The notes beneath the pieces were generated by a model, which did not search any database, was not told the DNA's origin, and worked only from the letters and a program-made list of their open reading frames with translations. Shown one piece after another: positions 49,090 to 61,369 of a DNA stretch of 64,000 nucleotides. A program made the translations under genes and the position numbers. The DNA lies in the NCBI GenBank assembly GCA_004352715.1, contig SCFE01000096.1, positions 896,342-960,341 on the forward strand, given 5' to 3'. Position 1 is the first letter of the stretch, and each line of letters starts with the position of its first letter. This DNA is from Hofstenia miamia. Taxonomy: Eukaryota; Xenacoelomorpha; Acoela.

Positions 49090-50279
49090 ATGAATACACA
49101 CAGTCAAAGATTTACATCAACTTTTTTTATTTCTGCACTGCACGTCGCTTTACATAGATAAACTAATCTCACACTTAATTATCTCATTAAATGCAAACTC
49201 CCCTCTTAATCTTATGTGTACAAAAACGTTAGCTAGATTGCTTTATTCCTGAATTAGGAAAAATATAATACTGTAGCTCTTCAACACATTCCTTCAAGTG
49301 GACTTCTATCAGAAAACAACCCATGCTAATGCTTAAAAGTATATTTTAAATAACGTTAAAAATTCAAAAACATTTAGTTGTTTGTGTTTCCATAATAAGT
49401 TTGAAACACTTTTGTGCTAATTAACAATGTTACCAGAAGTTTCTAATAAAAAATAAATTGTTTGAATAATATGAGAAAGGATTTTTTTCAGATTTACTCT
49501 GCCCTTCCATGCAAAATGGAAGTTTTAATGAAAACAAAATGAACTAATTATATGCGTTCCACTACTGAATGAAATTAAATAACGTATTTGCAATGATATT
49601 GCGTATTGCACAACTAGTGCAGTGACGGAAAACCTGTTTCACATGAGTGTAGCAGGTTCTTAATATTGCCTTTTAAAAAATAAAATGTAATTTTCATTTC
49701 TTAGTTAATCACATTTGAATTTACTGTATAATGCAACTTCTGTTAATTCTTTCAGACAAATTTGCTTATTGACAATAAATATTCATCTTGCAAGAAAGTA
49801 TTGCATGTAGTGAATTTTTTCCAAAATTTTTTTGGATTTTTACAGATTTTTTCAAGAATCATATTAAATAGTTTTTTAACTAGTTAATATATAGACATTT
49901 TTTAATGCAATGGAGACTTCATTGAAATCAAATCGACTTAATTGAATGCAACAAAGTCTATTCACTGCAATAGAAACTTTATTGAAGAAAAGTTCTGTAA
50001 TATTTTTGCATCTATATCTATGTCCCAAGACTTGAAGAAACAGCACTAATTTGTTCGTAATATGCATACATCATTGAATATAGATTACTAATGAATTTTA
50101 ATTAAATATTTTAATTATATTTGATTTCCGCCATACTTAGCGAACAACCTAATATTAGTCATAAGGAATTTGACAGAACTGCACCATTTTTAAAGAGACT
50201 GTATATTTTTGTAAAAATCCCAGCAAATACATAATATAACACACGAATCTAGTATATAAATACAAAATACAAATGTTGA
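49090..50279. other. AT-rich intergenic stretch 3' of the receptor gene
   Basis: No gene is recognised. I found no AATAAA on the minus strand within 130 bases after the receptor stop, so its polyadenylation site is not assigned. Confidence 0.5.
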
Positions 50280-51326
50280 CTACTGGAAGTTAGGCATATT
50301 TCTAGTGCACTTTCTTAAAAGCTGTTTGATGAGACAGCCTGCCAAGTAAATACTTTCAATAATCTCAATAGGCTTTTTTTGAAGAAATGTCAGCATATCA
50401 TTTCGGAGATACCGGCAGAATACAAAGTACATGATGGGATTGGCCATGTAGTTAATCCCCTTAAAGGGTCCTTCACTCACATTAATATAAAACAAAAACC
50501 AACACTGCAATGTCAAATCTAAAACAAGTTGATCTGGAAGTATAAGTGCAAATAATATGTTGAGGGAGGTTGCACAGGTAATTAGCGCCAAAAGACTTAA
50601 ATAGAACATCATCATTGTAATGTTGTTGCTGTAATTATGGGATGAACTTGAATAATCACCTTCGAAATGTGCTAGTTTTTGTAGCTGACGTATATGCAAG
50701 AATATCGCAATATATATGCATATTGTTAAAAGCATGCAAATAACTTGAATTATGCAGAAAATGTAAGAAATTTCTCTGAAAAATTTGCTTAGCTGATAGA
50801 TATTTTCAGATGAAAACGAATATAAGCAGGCCAAACAGCCTGAAAATAGCAATGCTAAGACAATTTGCATAATGACATCAGATTCTTTGACCTTCTTTCT
50901 CAAAATAAGCTTATAGCGATCGATTGCTAAAAGCATATATAAACATAGCGACATTGTCGGGTAGAAAGCCCAAAAAAATTCTTGTAAAAATTTGAAAAAA
51001 ACACTGTACTTCGTAGACCAGTCTTTCCGTAAAATCGAGAAGGAATAAAATACGCTATATGTATTGCTTGGCGCATATAATATGTTAAATGTGCAGTCTA
51101 AGAATGCTAACGCACACACAAATATATGAAAAGAAACACTAATCCGCCGTTTACATTTCATTAGAACTTTTTCAAGTGAAACACAAAAAACCAAAAAGTT
51201 ACCCGCTGAACCAAAAATAATGCAGATCGTCATAAAAATCGTGCATGTGAGGCCGGTGACGTATTCACAGCTGGCAAAATAATCATAATTCCAGGCTGTT
51301 TGATTGGAACCGTTTTCTACTGTCAT
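50280..51326 (-). CDS. Orphan class A (rhodopsin-like) seven-transmembrane receptor
   Basis: An intronless 348-codon ORF from ATG (51324-51326) to TAG. Seven hydrophobic segments are clear: about 24-50, 63-86, 112-136, 150-171, 187-211, 237-263 and 270-304. Class A landmarks are GSAGN in TM1 (39-43), LAFLD in TM2 (73-77), AIDRY at the end of TM3 (134-138), NPIMY at the end of TM7 (296-300) and a helix-8-like CRYLRNDML. The N-terminus has two sequons (N5, N8). Features are missing: no Cys at the TM3 start to pair with extracellular loop 2, and no FxxCWxP in TM6, where the sequence is LITCATSLN. It would couple an external signal to G proteins at the plasma membrane; the ligand is not predictable. 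It is probably a member of a lineage-specific receptor expansion. Confidence 0.85.
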   Translation of the reverse strand: MTVENGSNQTAWNYDYFASCEYVTGLTCTIFMTICIIFGSAGNFLVFCVSLEKVLMKCKRRISVSFHIFVCALAFLDCTFNILYAPSNTYSVFYSFSILRKDWSTKYSVFFKFLQEFFWAFYPTMSLCLYMLLAIDRYKLILRKKVKESDVIMQIVLALLFSGCLACLYSFSSENIYQLSKFFREISYIFCIIQVICMLLTICIYIAIFLHIRQLQKLAHFEGDYSSSSHNYSNNITMMMFYLSLLALITCATSLNILFALILPDQLVLDLTLQCWFLFYINVSEGPFKGINYMANPIMYFVFCRYLRNDMLTFLQKKPIEIIESIYLAGCLIKQLLRKCTRNMPNFQ

Positions 51327-51342
51327 CTTAACTGATTGTTAT

Positions 51343-51366
51343 CTGCGAGAAGAACCGGTTTATATA
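51343..51366 (-). promoter_or_regulatory. TATA-like box and alternative splice acceptor upstream of the receptor
   Basis: TATATAAA lies at 51359-51366, 33 bases before the ATG, and a TCAGTT initiator-like word has its A seven bases before the ATG. Transcription from there would leave almost no 5' leader. The intervening ttcttctcgcag also looks like a 3' splice site (AG at 51343-51344), leaving a 16-base leader in the coding exon. Either reading is inference. Confidence 0.35.
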
Positions 51367-51379
51367 TCACACTTATTTA

Positions 51380-53630
51380 CACTAACTGTGGCGTATCGGT
51401 TGCGAGCAGTTTGCTTAGCTGATTAATAAGTTGACAAGAAGACGAGCGTAACTGGCTTCATTTCAGTTTTGGGCCTATTTCTTTCTTTTGAGTACACATT
51501 TTATTTTCTTATCACGAAGAAAATTCTAGAGTAAATATACTTGTATCAAATACTGTATTTTACAATTTTGCAAATTGCAAAAACATTCAAATGCGTCCCT
51601 TGCGACTTGGTATGTTACAATGATAGAAAACAACTAGAATTTTAGAAGGGATTGTTTCATTCAAATAGGATTGTGTCCTTGTAATGACAAAGGCAAACAC
51701 TTTAAGCAACCGAATCTATCGGTTATTGAAATCAGACAAAGAAGCTTCAAATATTAATTGATTACAACCAATGATAATTTCACAGTACAAGAATTGCCAA
51801 TTATCTGTTTTGGCAAATTGGATATTTCTCTTTCAGTAAACCCACTTTTAAGTAATGGGAATGCAAACCTCCTTTTTTTGTTTCAAAATTTTATTGTTAT
51901 AATTTCATAGAATAATTAAGTTGTTTTGTGGATAGCTATTTACCAAATTTTTAGTATTTACCTACTCTCTTTTAGTCCAGTTGAAGGAATTTCAAAAACC
52001 TTTCTAGCTAGCAGGTTTTCAAATTTTGCAAGATGAACAAGTTCTGGATGAAGCAATTTTTTGATAAAATCTTAGTTAAAAATGTATGTTTCAGAAGTAA
52101 CTGTTGAAAGACAAGAAATATCAACTTGAAAGAGAAATCTTGCTGATCAATTTGAGATTTGGTACTATTTTTCTATAATCTACAAGCTAACAAAGAAAGA
52201 AATTTGTAAGACTACTTTTGAAATGATACAAGGTGGGACTTTTGTTTTAAAAATCAACTATAGACTCAGAGGGCTCTTAATGTTATTGTTTTACAGTAAT
52301 ATATTTTTTTTAATATTACCTGTCTTTTGAAGGTATTGAAAATAGTGCTGGTACCAACAAACATCTGCTGATCTCAAATGTCAGTATTTCCCCACACTCA
52401 TCGTAATCAATTGTAGTTAACCACTCATTTTCAATAGGAATCATACCGCTAGAAATTTATTTGTTGCAAGAGAAAATGTTGGAACGAAATCAATGTATCC
52501 CTACTATCCCTACACAACTTAGCAAAATTTTAAAAGTTTTGAAACTTCTGAATATTAAAGTGCCCCTCTCTTCTGTAGTAGTAGTAGTGTCGCACCCCCA
52601 TCTTTTATGAAATTTTCAGAATTTTTGATTAATTTTTGTTGCTTGTGCATATAAATCATGCCAATTGAGCACAAATCTCCTACAATATCACGCTCAATTG
52701 CATAGAAAATTTATTGAAATATAAAGCTAACAAATAAGTAACATAAATTTTAGACCTGTTACTAGAAACTTCAAAATTGAAACGAATTTAAAAACCATGT
52801 TATATGCGTAAATTGAACAGCGTCGGCTTAATTAAAACATAGGCGTTTTAAAAAATGGTTAAACACTTTTTAAAACGTTTGCTTTTAGTCAAAATATTTT
52901 TCAATGATTTTATGATCATTTTCTCATTTCTTCAGATAAAATATGGGCTCTTGCACAAATGCAGGTCAGTAGTGGCCTAATCCAATTGGATAGAATATTC
53001 GAAAATAGACTGAAAGACGAAATTCAATACATTTATTGCCGCTTTAGCCGTATTATTGAAAGAATGAAGAAAAATTCCGCAAAGCATGGAAAATCTGAAT
53101 ATAAAATGAAGATGACTTTCCTATCAGCTTGAGACACAATTTGTACAATTGTACAAATGTAGAAACTAGATTTTCTATGAGATATGAATTTATATTCAGC
53201 CTTGATTATCTTTTTTTATTAAACTATTTTACTTTTTCGTTATCTTAAAATTATTTTGGTCTAAATATTCATATAATTTAGTATTGAAGCAACCTTGTAA
53301 AAATTAGCATTCTGCAAAATGGTGAATATGGTGAAACTAGTTGAATTTGAGTTTTTCACAAATCATAATATGGCTTAATAAGAAACAAGTTTTTGCCTGA
53401 TTTTAATGTCATATTTCGTAAGACACTTTAAATATAATGTTTTCAACAAAATATGTCATTAAAATATTTATACTTTACATTATTAAGTCACAATATGTAC
53501 AAATTTGCACAGGCAATTTCAATAAAAATATTAACAATTGAAAACATGTCTTAATGAAACAATTGAGGCTAGCAGTGCTGAGCCACCATATACATATTTT
53601 TTAGCACTACAATGTGCATGTCTGACGGGC
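51380..53630. other. AT-rich intergenic stretch
   Basis: No gene, element end or repeat that I can support. A short tag-repeat (gtagtagtagtag) lies near 52575. Confidence 0.5.
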
Positions 53631-53634
53631 TATA

Positions 53635-54233
53635 CAGTGAATCCTCGAGTGGACGACCAAGAAAAGGTTGCCGGATAATCCGAAATTGTATATATCTATG
53701 AAATCTAAGTCTTAATGATACACAAATGCAAAGCTAATATGGATAAAATCACACAAACAGTGAAATTAAAATTTTTTGGCGATATTTCTGACAGGGACAA
53801 CATGTTCTGAATGAAAAATCAAAGTCAAATGAACTAGAATTTCAATCAGGTGCTGTGGCGTGCCAACTAAGTATCACGTTATGCCTACAAGATTTAATTA
53901 AATTTTCTGAGTCAAATTTTTTTTCGAAAGGCAATACGCCATCAGGGGCATTTGGTAAGCAATAGATGATGCGCATTTAATTCATAGGGTTATCATGTTT
54001 TATTATAAAGAGAATGCCAATGAATAATTGGACAGCGTTATACCATAGAATAGCGGAATAATTCAATATTTATTCCGCTGCATGTTTCGCAGTTTTAGCT
54101 ATGGAATTTTTTGATAGCTTAATAGCAATATTGAATGAAACAGCAAGCCAAAAACTTATACATATACTGGCGGAAAATGGGAAGTTGGCATAGCAGCCCG
54201 ATAATCGAAAAACGGATACTCGAGAATGGACTG
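53635..54233. mobile_element. pogo/Tigger-like MITE
   Basis: The left end is CAGTGAATCCTCGAGT and the right end, on the opposite strand, is CAGTCCATTCTCGAGT (13 of 16 match). TA lies directly outside both ends (53633-53634 and 54234-54235), the pogo/Tc1-mariner target. Both ends also carry gataatc/gattatc words typical of Tigger termini. The 599-bp interior has no transposase. Confidence 0.65.
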
Positions 54234-54699
54234 TACCAGCAAAGCAATCAAAGCTTTCAAATTTTGCAATTTCAACGTCGACTCCTAGCTAAAAATTTTG
54301 ATTTATTATTTGGAACATGATTCTTTGCTAATGCCTAATATCATTTCTTTCAATTTCAGGAAGCTGACTTGAAACATTTTAAGGTATGTGTGCATTTTAT
54401 AGAGGGCGGGTGATTAGTCATTTATTTTTCCCACGTCATTATTTAGGTAGTGATTCACGATCTGCAACCTGGATATTCCGCACCAAACAGAAAAGATATT
54501 CACAACAATATTTAACAGGGTACATCAAGAACTAGAAACAACAGCAAAGTCTAATATGTCTGGTAAAAGTGTCAAACTGAGCATCGATGAATGATTTGAT
54601 GTAAACGAGGAAACAATTCCATCTTCAGTGCAGCATCTTGAAAAAGTATACATCGTTTGAACTATTGATACTAGTGTAGTGGCGAGATACATATAAGAG

Positions 54700-55553
54700 G
54701 TTACCTATCAGTATCGGCCGAGGTCCAAATCAAATTAGTAGAAGAGAAATTTGGGGTAAGGATTATGGCAATCATAACTGAAACGCTGAAAACATGAATG
54801 ATTTGAGCAGACTAGTCAGTGCTTCAATTGATTTGGCTAAGTATACCTGCGCTTCCCGTAATACTCATATGCCAAAAGTGGAGCTTGCAGATGAAGGTGG
54901 TTTGAAGCCCCTTTTGCCAAACGGTGTCCGTTGGAATTCTTCATTAAAAATATTTATTTGTACCAAGTCGAATAGAATAAAATTAAAGAAATATTTGACA
55001 ATAATTCCACACTGTTTTGTGATTGAACTGCAAAAATGTAGTCTATGAAAATATTGACGAAGCAATCTAATGCTTAAAACCCATATGCAGTGCGTTCAAT
55101 CGTTCGTAAGTCGAAGCCATAAATATTGACGAAGTCTGGAAAGATGTAATAGATGTCTACAGAAGATCCCCTGATAACCGCAACAGGCTTGAGAGGTCCG
55201 AAATTCGATATAACTCAATTCCTCTAATTTCGTTTTTCACGAATTTATTGCACCCTCAGTTTATAGGGACTCATTTAACACAGTCAAAGAAAAAAAAGAT
55301 ATTGAATGGATTAAGAAGAAGAGCATCCATTGAAATGCACGTGGAGAATCAAGCACAAATCTTCCAAATTTCATACGTGCCCAAAAACTTTGGGGCATTT
55401 AAGCACAGAATTATCACATTTGGGCAATTAATGCTATCAATGGATCGATTATTTTCATCAATGGGATTTATTCATTCGGAACTCCGAAACAGATTGGGTT
55501 CGAATAAAGTGGTTAAGTTAGCCCATTGTTTAAGAGTATTAGATAATGATTAA
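54700..55553 (+). pseudogene. hAT transposase, C-terminal half
   Basis: From about 54725 the translation reads QIKLVEEKFGVRIMAIITE, the conserved strand before the catalytic region. The frame 54794-55048 then reads MNDLSRLVSASIDLAKYTCA and VELADEGGLKPLLPNGVRWN. After a break, an open frame from about 55112 to 55553 holds IDEVWKDVIDVYRRSPDN, LISFFTNLLHPQFIGTHLT and the dimerisation region LSMDRLFSSMGFIHSELRN then RLGSNKVVKLAHCLRVLDN. A handful of frameshifts and stops make it inactive, but long parts are well preserved. The N-terminal BED-type finger is not evident. Confidence 0.8.
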
Positions 55554-55657
55554 TCTGATTAATTGATTTTCTTGAAAAAATAGATGTTTTAAAATGTTTT
55601 TTGTTAATTTTAAATTTAATACGTTTTTTTCCACCCCTAAAAATAGGCTAGATTAAA

Positions 55658-55745
55658 ACAGCCTGTTGTCGTTTTAAAAGTTCAAACAGTTTTTCCTACT
55701 TTTTCACAGAATTTGAGGTGTGAATACATCTATTGGTAAACGTAT
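55658..55745 (+). repeat. Possible partial copy of the dispersed repeat family
   Basis: The text aaacagcctgttgtcg, then caaacagtttttcc and acatctattgg, parallels the start of the copies at 40622 and 62554. It is short and diverged. Confidence 0.35.
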
Positions 55746-55971
55746 TGCTGTCTCTGAAGTGGATGAAAACAATAACTATATTTTGCTTGCATTTTCAGCC
55801 GCATTAATCTAATAGAACCCAATTCATTATTTTTTCTACATTCCTTCATGGAGATCTTGGTAGGCTTATTTGGCGTGGCTATAATGCATTGCGTAATTAA
55901 GCCGTCTGTCTATCTCTGACGTCATTGGAATACATTCTATTTTGTTGAAATATTTGTTGACAAACAAAATT

Positions 55972-56151
55972 AAGTTGCAATCTATTGTTCAAATTGTAAC
56001 AAATTTTTTATATACATAGATGTTAAGCAATTTTCAATATCTTTGAAATTTGAATTCTTTAAGTTGCAATCTATTGTTCAAAATGTAACAAATTTCTTTA
56101 TACACATAGAGGTTAAACAATTTTCAAAATTCCATGAAATTAGAATTCTTT
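55972..56151. repeat. Tandem duplication of an ~90-bp unit
   Basis: Unit 1 (55972-56060) and unit 2 (56061-56151) both start aagttgcaatctattgttca and end gaattcttt, with roughly ten differences. Confidence 0.85.
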
Positions 56152-56447
56152 CTATGTATGCAAAAATTTCAAGAGAGTTGCGCTCTTCACGGTTAATATA
56201 TTTTCGATTTACAAACATTTTTGCTATTAAATTTTTTTCAGTAAAAGTTGGATCAATAAATATTTCCAAACAAATATATTTTTAAATAAAATTTAAATAC
56301 ATCCTTCCACAGAAGCATACTCTCGCATGGAAGAAATAGAAAAGAAATATCTGTAAAAATTATTAGGAATAATATTCAAAAAAACGTTAATAATGATAAC
56401 ATGTGAAATGTCAGAGATATAATTATAAGAGAAGCTCACCAATAAGT

Positions 56448-56582
56448 TTGAATGAAATATATAAATCATTACCTTGAAGCAAATTATGTCAAAAATTTAC
56501 AACAAAAAAAGTTTTTATTTAAGATGAAATATATAAATTATTACAATTTAAATCAATGATATTAAAAATTTAGAACAAAAAT
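56448..56582. repeat. Degenerate tandem repeat, two units
   Basis: Both units contain atgaaatatataaat.attac and aaaaattta.aacaaaaa about 75 bp apart. Confidence 0.6.
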
Positions 56583-56599
56583 GCACCTACATTGTCATG

Positions 56600-59500
56600 T
56601 ATTAACATTTCAAACATCACTCAATAGCGTGTTTGGTATTACTACAACTTAGAATAGATTGAAATCAACGTGTTTAATTTCTTAAAGATGCTTATATACT
56701 AAATTCTTAGTTCAAGAGCAGCCTCGTCCATAACCCAAGCCCAGGCCTAGATCGGGTCACATTAAAATCAGAATATTGTAAAATAGAGAATATGTTTTTG
56801 ATACTCTAATTTTCACGTGAATAATTTCCCCAATTTTTGTGATGTCGTGATAATTTGATCAGGAAAGAGAACTTAACTCTTTAAGTTTTAGACATTTTGT
56901 TGCCATTAGTTTTTCTTATGGGGTTTTTTAAAATGTAATTTCTCAACAGAATTGACGTCCCATATACAGCTCTGATATAGATTAAGATACAATTTTCACA
57001 TAAATTATTAAAAATTGGAATTCCGATTTCTGTATATTAGTGTTTTTGCGATGTCTTGAATATATTAAAAAGTGTTTTATAGGGGTTTAGAGTGAATAAT
57101 CGCATAGAAGCAAAGCAAGCAGTAAATTTCGAAAGACTGATTTGAGTGAATATCACAAATGTTTCTTCGTTTCCTGTCAATTTTGTGTTCAAAAAGTCTT
57201 TAGTATTTTGGATGTTGGTGCAGAAAAACCCACTTAAAAAGGACCAAGAGCAGGGATATAAAGGGGCTATAGCTCCTCCAATCTTTGTAATGATATTTCG
57301 ATTTCTTATAAAACATTTACTTTGCATGAGCTTACATTTATTAATCATTTATAATGAAAAAGCAATGTGTGAATAATTGTGTTTACACATCAAAGAACGT
57401 CAATGTGATGCAATCGATATATAATATTAATCTTTCCATTACGCTGTAATAATAAATTTATTTCTTTTATATATAAAAGAGCGATTTCAACAACTCTTTT
57501 CAGGGTGGAATCAGTCATAAAATTTAATGCCTTCAGCAGAAATTGAAATTGAAGGCCAGGACTGCCGTTCGTATTATATTTGAAAATCAAATGAAATCAA
57601 ATCAATAACATTTTTTAAAAAAAAATTAATATCAATAAATTTCAACAAAATTTGAACAACAATAAATAGCATATCAATAAATGTAAATGTATCGCGTTTT
57701 CGGGTCTTGGCTCAGGTCAACCCACTCCTTGTGGCCTCAATTAATCTCGGGTTTGTTTTCAGTTGCAATATATCGACCCAGAGCAAAATTTGCTATGTAT
57801 GATCTGAAAACAGTGCAATTCTCTAGGAATCAAGTCTCATGGGCAAGGCTCCCAACAGCACTGCTGTTAACAGCGTCTTTAACCTCTACAAGCTGTTACA
57901 GCAAACAGCAAACAAGTGCGGTTTAAAAAAGCACATAAAATTAACCCATATTGGCGTATTATCTGTGTTGTTCATTCTTTATCATGAGTCATTTCGCAAT
58001 TGTGTCGTGTGCTGTGGGCATTTATACCTTGTTATTTCTCGCTGATTATGATTTTCTAGAATGGATTATCAACTTTTCATTTGACACAATTTTCAAAACA
58101 TTTGCAAAACATTGGGAATTGTAACAATAAATTATTTGTATAGTGATATAAGTTATTTATGTTTATATTTGTTATGTATGTGTTATGTTTTGTAGATGTG
58201 ATCCATTTTAAAATTAACCTTGAAGTTCGTGTCTAGTAGTTGTTTTTAATAGTTTCTTTCACATTACATTGCTTTTCTTTTAACTCTGTTTAAAAACAAT
58301 GCTATTGTTTCTTATCCAGTGTTGCACACAAGAGGAGTCATTGAGGAAAGTCCAATAGTCAGATTTCAAAGCTGATTTTCATTGTTTAAATCAAAAAATG
58401 TTCGTCAAAAAAATTTAAAAAATTAAAAATTAAGTCGGGAAATGCATTTTAGTGTCTATTTTTCAATATTTTCGCATGATCAAGACTGTCAGACAACCCA
58501 AAGTACGCTTCTGCTCCTATCCATGGAATTTCAGAGCCTATCAATAATTTTTTATCTATTCTATTTATAGTATTAATTAAGAAAATGTTGAGGCTATTAA
58601 CAGCAAACAGGTTGTTGTTTGCTGTTAACAGGTTCTTTAGCTGTTAACAATAAAATGGGAAGACCTGCTCATTGGCTTACTGGAATTTAGTATGACACCA
58701 ATCGATACTATATAAAAAGCGGTTCAGTATTTGCTTCTACTATCGATTAGTTCACACTCAATAGTAATTAAACCATAACGATCACCACATTTCATTGCTT
58801 TTCATCACAAAGTCGAACCCAACTCCAATATTATAATGGTCAACCTACTATTACAAAACACGGTACTGAGCAATTTTTAAACAACGCCATGCAGCTAAAC
58901 ATGAACAAGGTTTCACTTGCCGTTGCACCCTTCATCTTCCAAACAAGAGCAATGTGAAAGACGAACTGGAAATGGAAGCCACTTAAGAAATTTTGGAAAA
59001 ATTAACAATGACTAGCAAAGTAATTACTAATATTTATTTTTAATTTTCGTATTTGGTTGCATTGTGTTAATAAATACCTTATGAAAACATAGAATAAAGA
59101 AGACGTCCTAAAACACAGCCTTTTTGTGCCAGATGTAAAAGATCATATATCCGATAAAACCCAATTAACTTTTGTAACCTGAGATCAATTTTCCAGTTTA
59201 GAAACTAAGTTTTTCAAAGCGATTCACGGAGACATTACAGGCCTGCCAACACTCCAGCAGTAAGCGGAGATCTCCTGCTCTTCAAGATTTCTCCAGATCC
59301 CTCACTCTCAATATAAAATATCCAGCTTTTCAGATGCTTCGCTTCTATAATTTTGGCAATATAATTAAAATCCAATTTGTAAATATTGGTTTCAATTAAT
59401 TATTCTTACGTATAGTATTTTTGTGATAGTAAGCAGACATATGATTCTTTGTATTTCTTAAGAATTCCACGTTAATTCAGTTGTCTTTGCAGCCCTGGCA

Positions 59501-59680
59501 TTAGTCCTTTACTATGAAATTTTATAATCTGTAGCAAAACAATTATCATGCCAGACGCTATTGACGGGAGGCATAGTATGCGAACAAAGCATGTTAGTAA
59601 AAGTTTTCTAGTAATTTTTGGCGTTAAGTATTACAAATTTAAATGAACTAAATTTTAGCCCTCTTAAAAAAAATTTGCGC
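56600..59680. other. AT-rich stretch without a recognised gene
   Basis: Short ORFs at 57037-57376 lie on both strands and have no domain. Repeated gctgttaacag words occur near 57860-57915 and 58600-58640. Short GC-rich words (cccaagcccaggcc near 56738, gtcaacccactcc near 57717) could be old element ends but do not pair convincingly. Confidence 0.45.
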
Positions 59681-59686
59681 AGCAGA

Positions 59687-59742
59687 CCTTGACCGTTACC
59701 ACGGTATTTTGACAATACTGAAAAATACCGATACCGCGGTCA
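59687..59742. repeat. Imperfect inverted repeat built on ACCGCGGT
   Basis: ttgaccgttaccacggtatttt is followed by a near-complement ending ataccgataccgcggtcaa. The 16-mer ataccgataccgcggt (59725-59740) recurs at 60618-60633. Confidence 0.6.
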
Positions 59743-60514
59743 ATATTTGCACAATGTAAATTTAAAATATTTTTGTACGAGGTATAGAATAAACCACGTT
59801 GGAAAACTCAGGAAATTCCTTAAGAAGAAAGGTTTAATAATCACTCAGTTGCAATTATTTGGCTGATTAGGGAACAAAATCAAAATTTTTTCAAAATGCT
59901 TTCACAAGAACGAGCTGTTTATGGATTTTTTCTTAAAAATCAGATTTTATAATATTCGTTGCATTTGTTTTTTGTAAGGCAATAGTAATGATTTTGAAAT
60001 TTAAAGTCTGTTCATTTATGATCAAGGTCGAAACATCAATTGCAGTTGCACATATGTTTCTTGCCTTTTATGTTAAACATGCTTCTATGGTGCTGTTAAA
60101 AATGCTGTTCTATTTCTAAGAACCTAATATTCTATAAAACAATTTAGACCTAGGTAATTTAAATTTCGAGGTAAAAGAATATAGAAAAAATAGGTTTTTA
60201 GGTAAATACTGTCAATTTTATAATGTGAAAGCTTGCATTTTTATGTAAAAATTAACAACCTAGTAATTACCGTATAATCTGCCACCATGTGGAAGCTGCA
60301 CCGCAAACTTTGAATGTTGCTTTTTTGTATGCAGAGGCATAAGCGGATCTGGTATACCACAATAATTTTGTCCTTTCACATACGTTATCCATTCATTTAA
60401 CAAACGTAATTTAATCACAATTATCAAATCATCAATTGGACATTCTAAAATACACCTTAATCCTTAGTGAGATGTTTACAGAGATAATTTTTAGAATCGA
60501 GGGATTACGGTACT

Positions 60515-60590
60515 TCTTACTAATGCATCTATCATTCTTTTTAGTTGTTTTAGGTAGCAAGTGCCTGCCACTATTATTTTGATCTTAATG
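60515..60590 (-). pseudogene. Tiny LINE fragment
   Basis: On the minus strand it reads AGTCYLKQLKRMIDALV, the same conserved tail block as ICYLKQLNRIAKKQTVIDAL in the LINE at 38650-39900, with a small internal deletion. Confidence 0.5.
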
Positions 60591-61369
60591 TTTTTTCATA
60601 TATATATATGCATAGTCATACCGATACCGCGGTATTTTGAGTGATGCCGAACTGAACCGAACCGACTCCAAAAATTTTCATACCGCCGGGCCTTAATACC
60701 AAGATAAGAATATGATTCATAGCAATAAATTCATTACTTAGGAAACTTTTGCTTTTCAAGGTTTCATTTATCAACATTTGCACTTTTGTGCTTTCATTTA
60801 CAGCACTTATGAATTTTGCATATATTTCTTCATTTTTGCTTAGAATAGAATATAATGGAAGAATATCTAGTCATAGTGTTAAGAAGTCAATAAATATACT
60901 GATGTACACTGAAAATAACAGCAAAATGTGCAAAAATTAATACACACTTACATTGTGTCAATTCATGATTAGTTGATTTATCAATAAAATCGTGATTATA
61001 CAGGAATAATTCTATTCAGGTATGAGCAAGTTTTCTTTTCAATTACATTTCCACTAATCGAACTTAGCTGCAAAATACATTATACAAGATATTTCCTTTT
61101 GCAAAATATTCACTTCATTTTTTAATTATATGTATACTGAATAATTTTCCGATTTTTCAGATAAAAAATCCTTCAACCTAGTAGTGTACAGTGCAGAAAT
61201 ATAAGTTTTCCTTCTGCTTATTACTATTTACTTAGCATTGTGATATATAATAAAATTTACGCATTCAATCAGTTCTTTATAAATTTTTTCAATGATTCCT
61301 TCAGAATCAGAAACATGTTGAATAAGCATTTAGATCTGTACATGTACGCGAATAGCAAGCCATTAATGG

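Noticed and set aside
54135-54320. 61-codon ORF at the edge of the pogo-like MITE
   Set aside because: Runs across the MITE terminus into flanking DNA and has no domain.
57037-57376. Overlapping ORFs of 103 (-) and 76 (+) codons
   Set aside because: Mutually antisense, no recognisable domain, no conserved start context.
56730-57730. GC-rich words near 56738 and 57717 as a pair of element ends
   Set aside because: They do not align as inverted repeats and no target duplication is visible.
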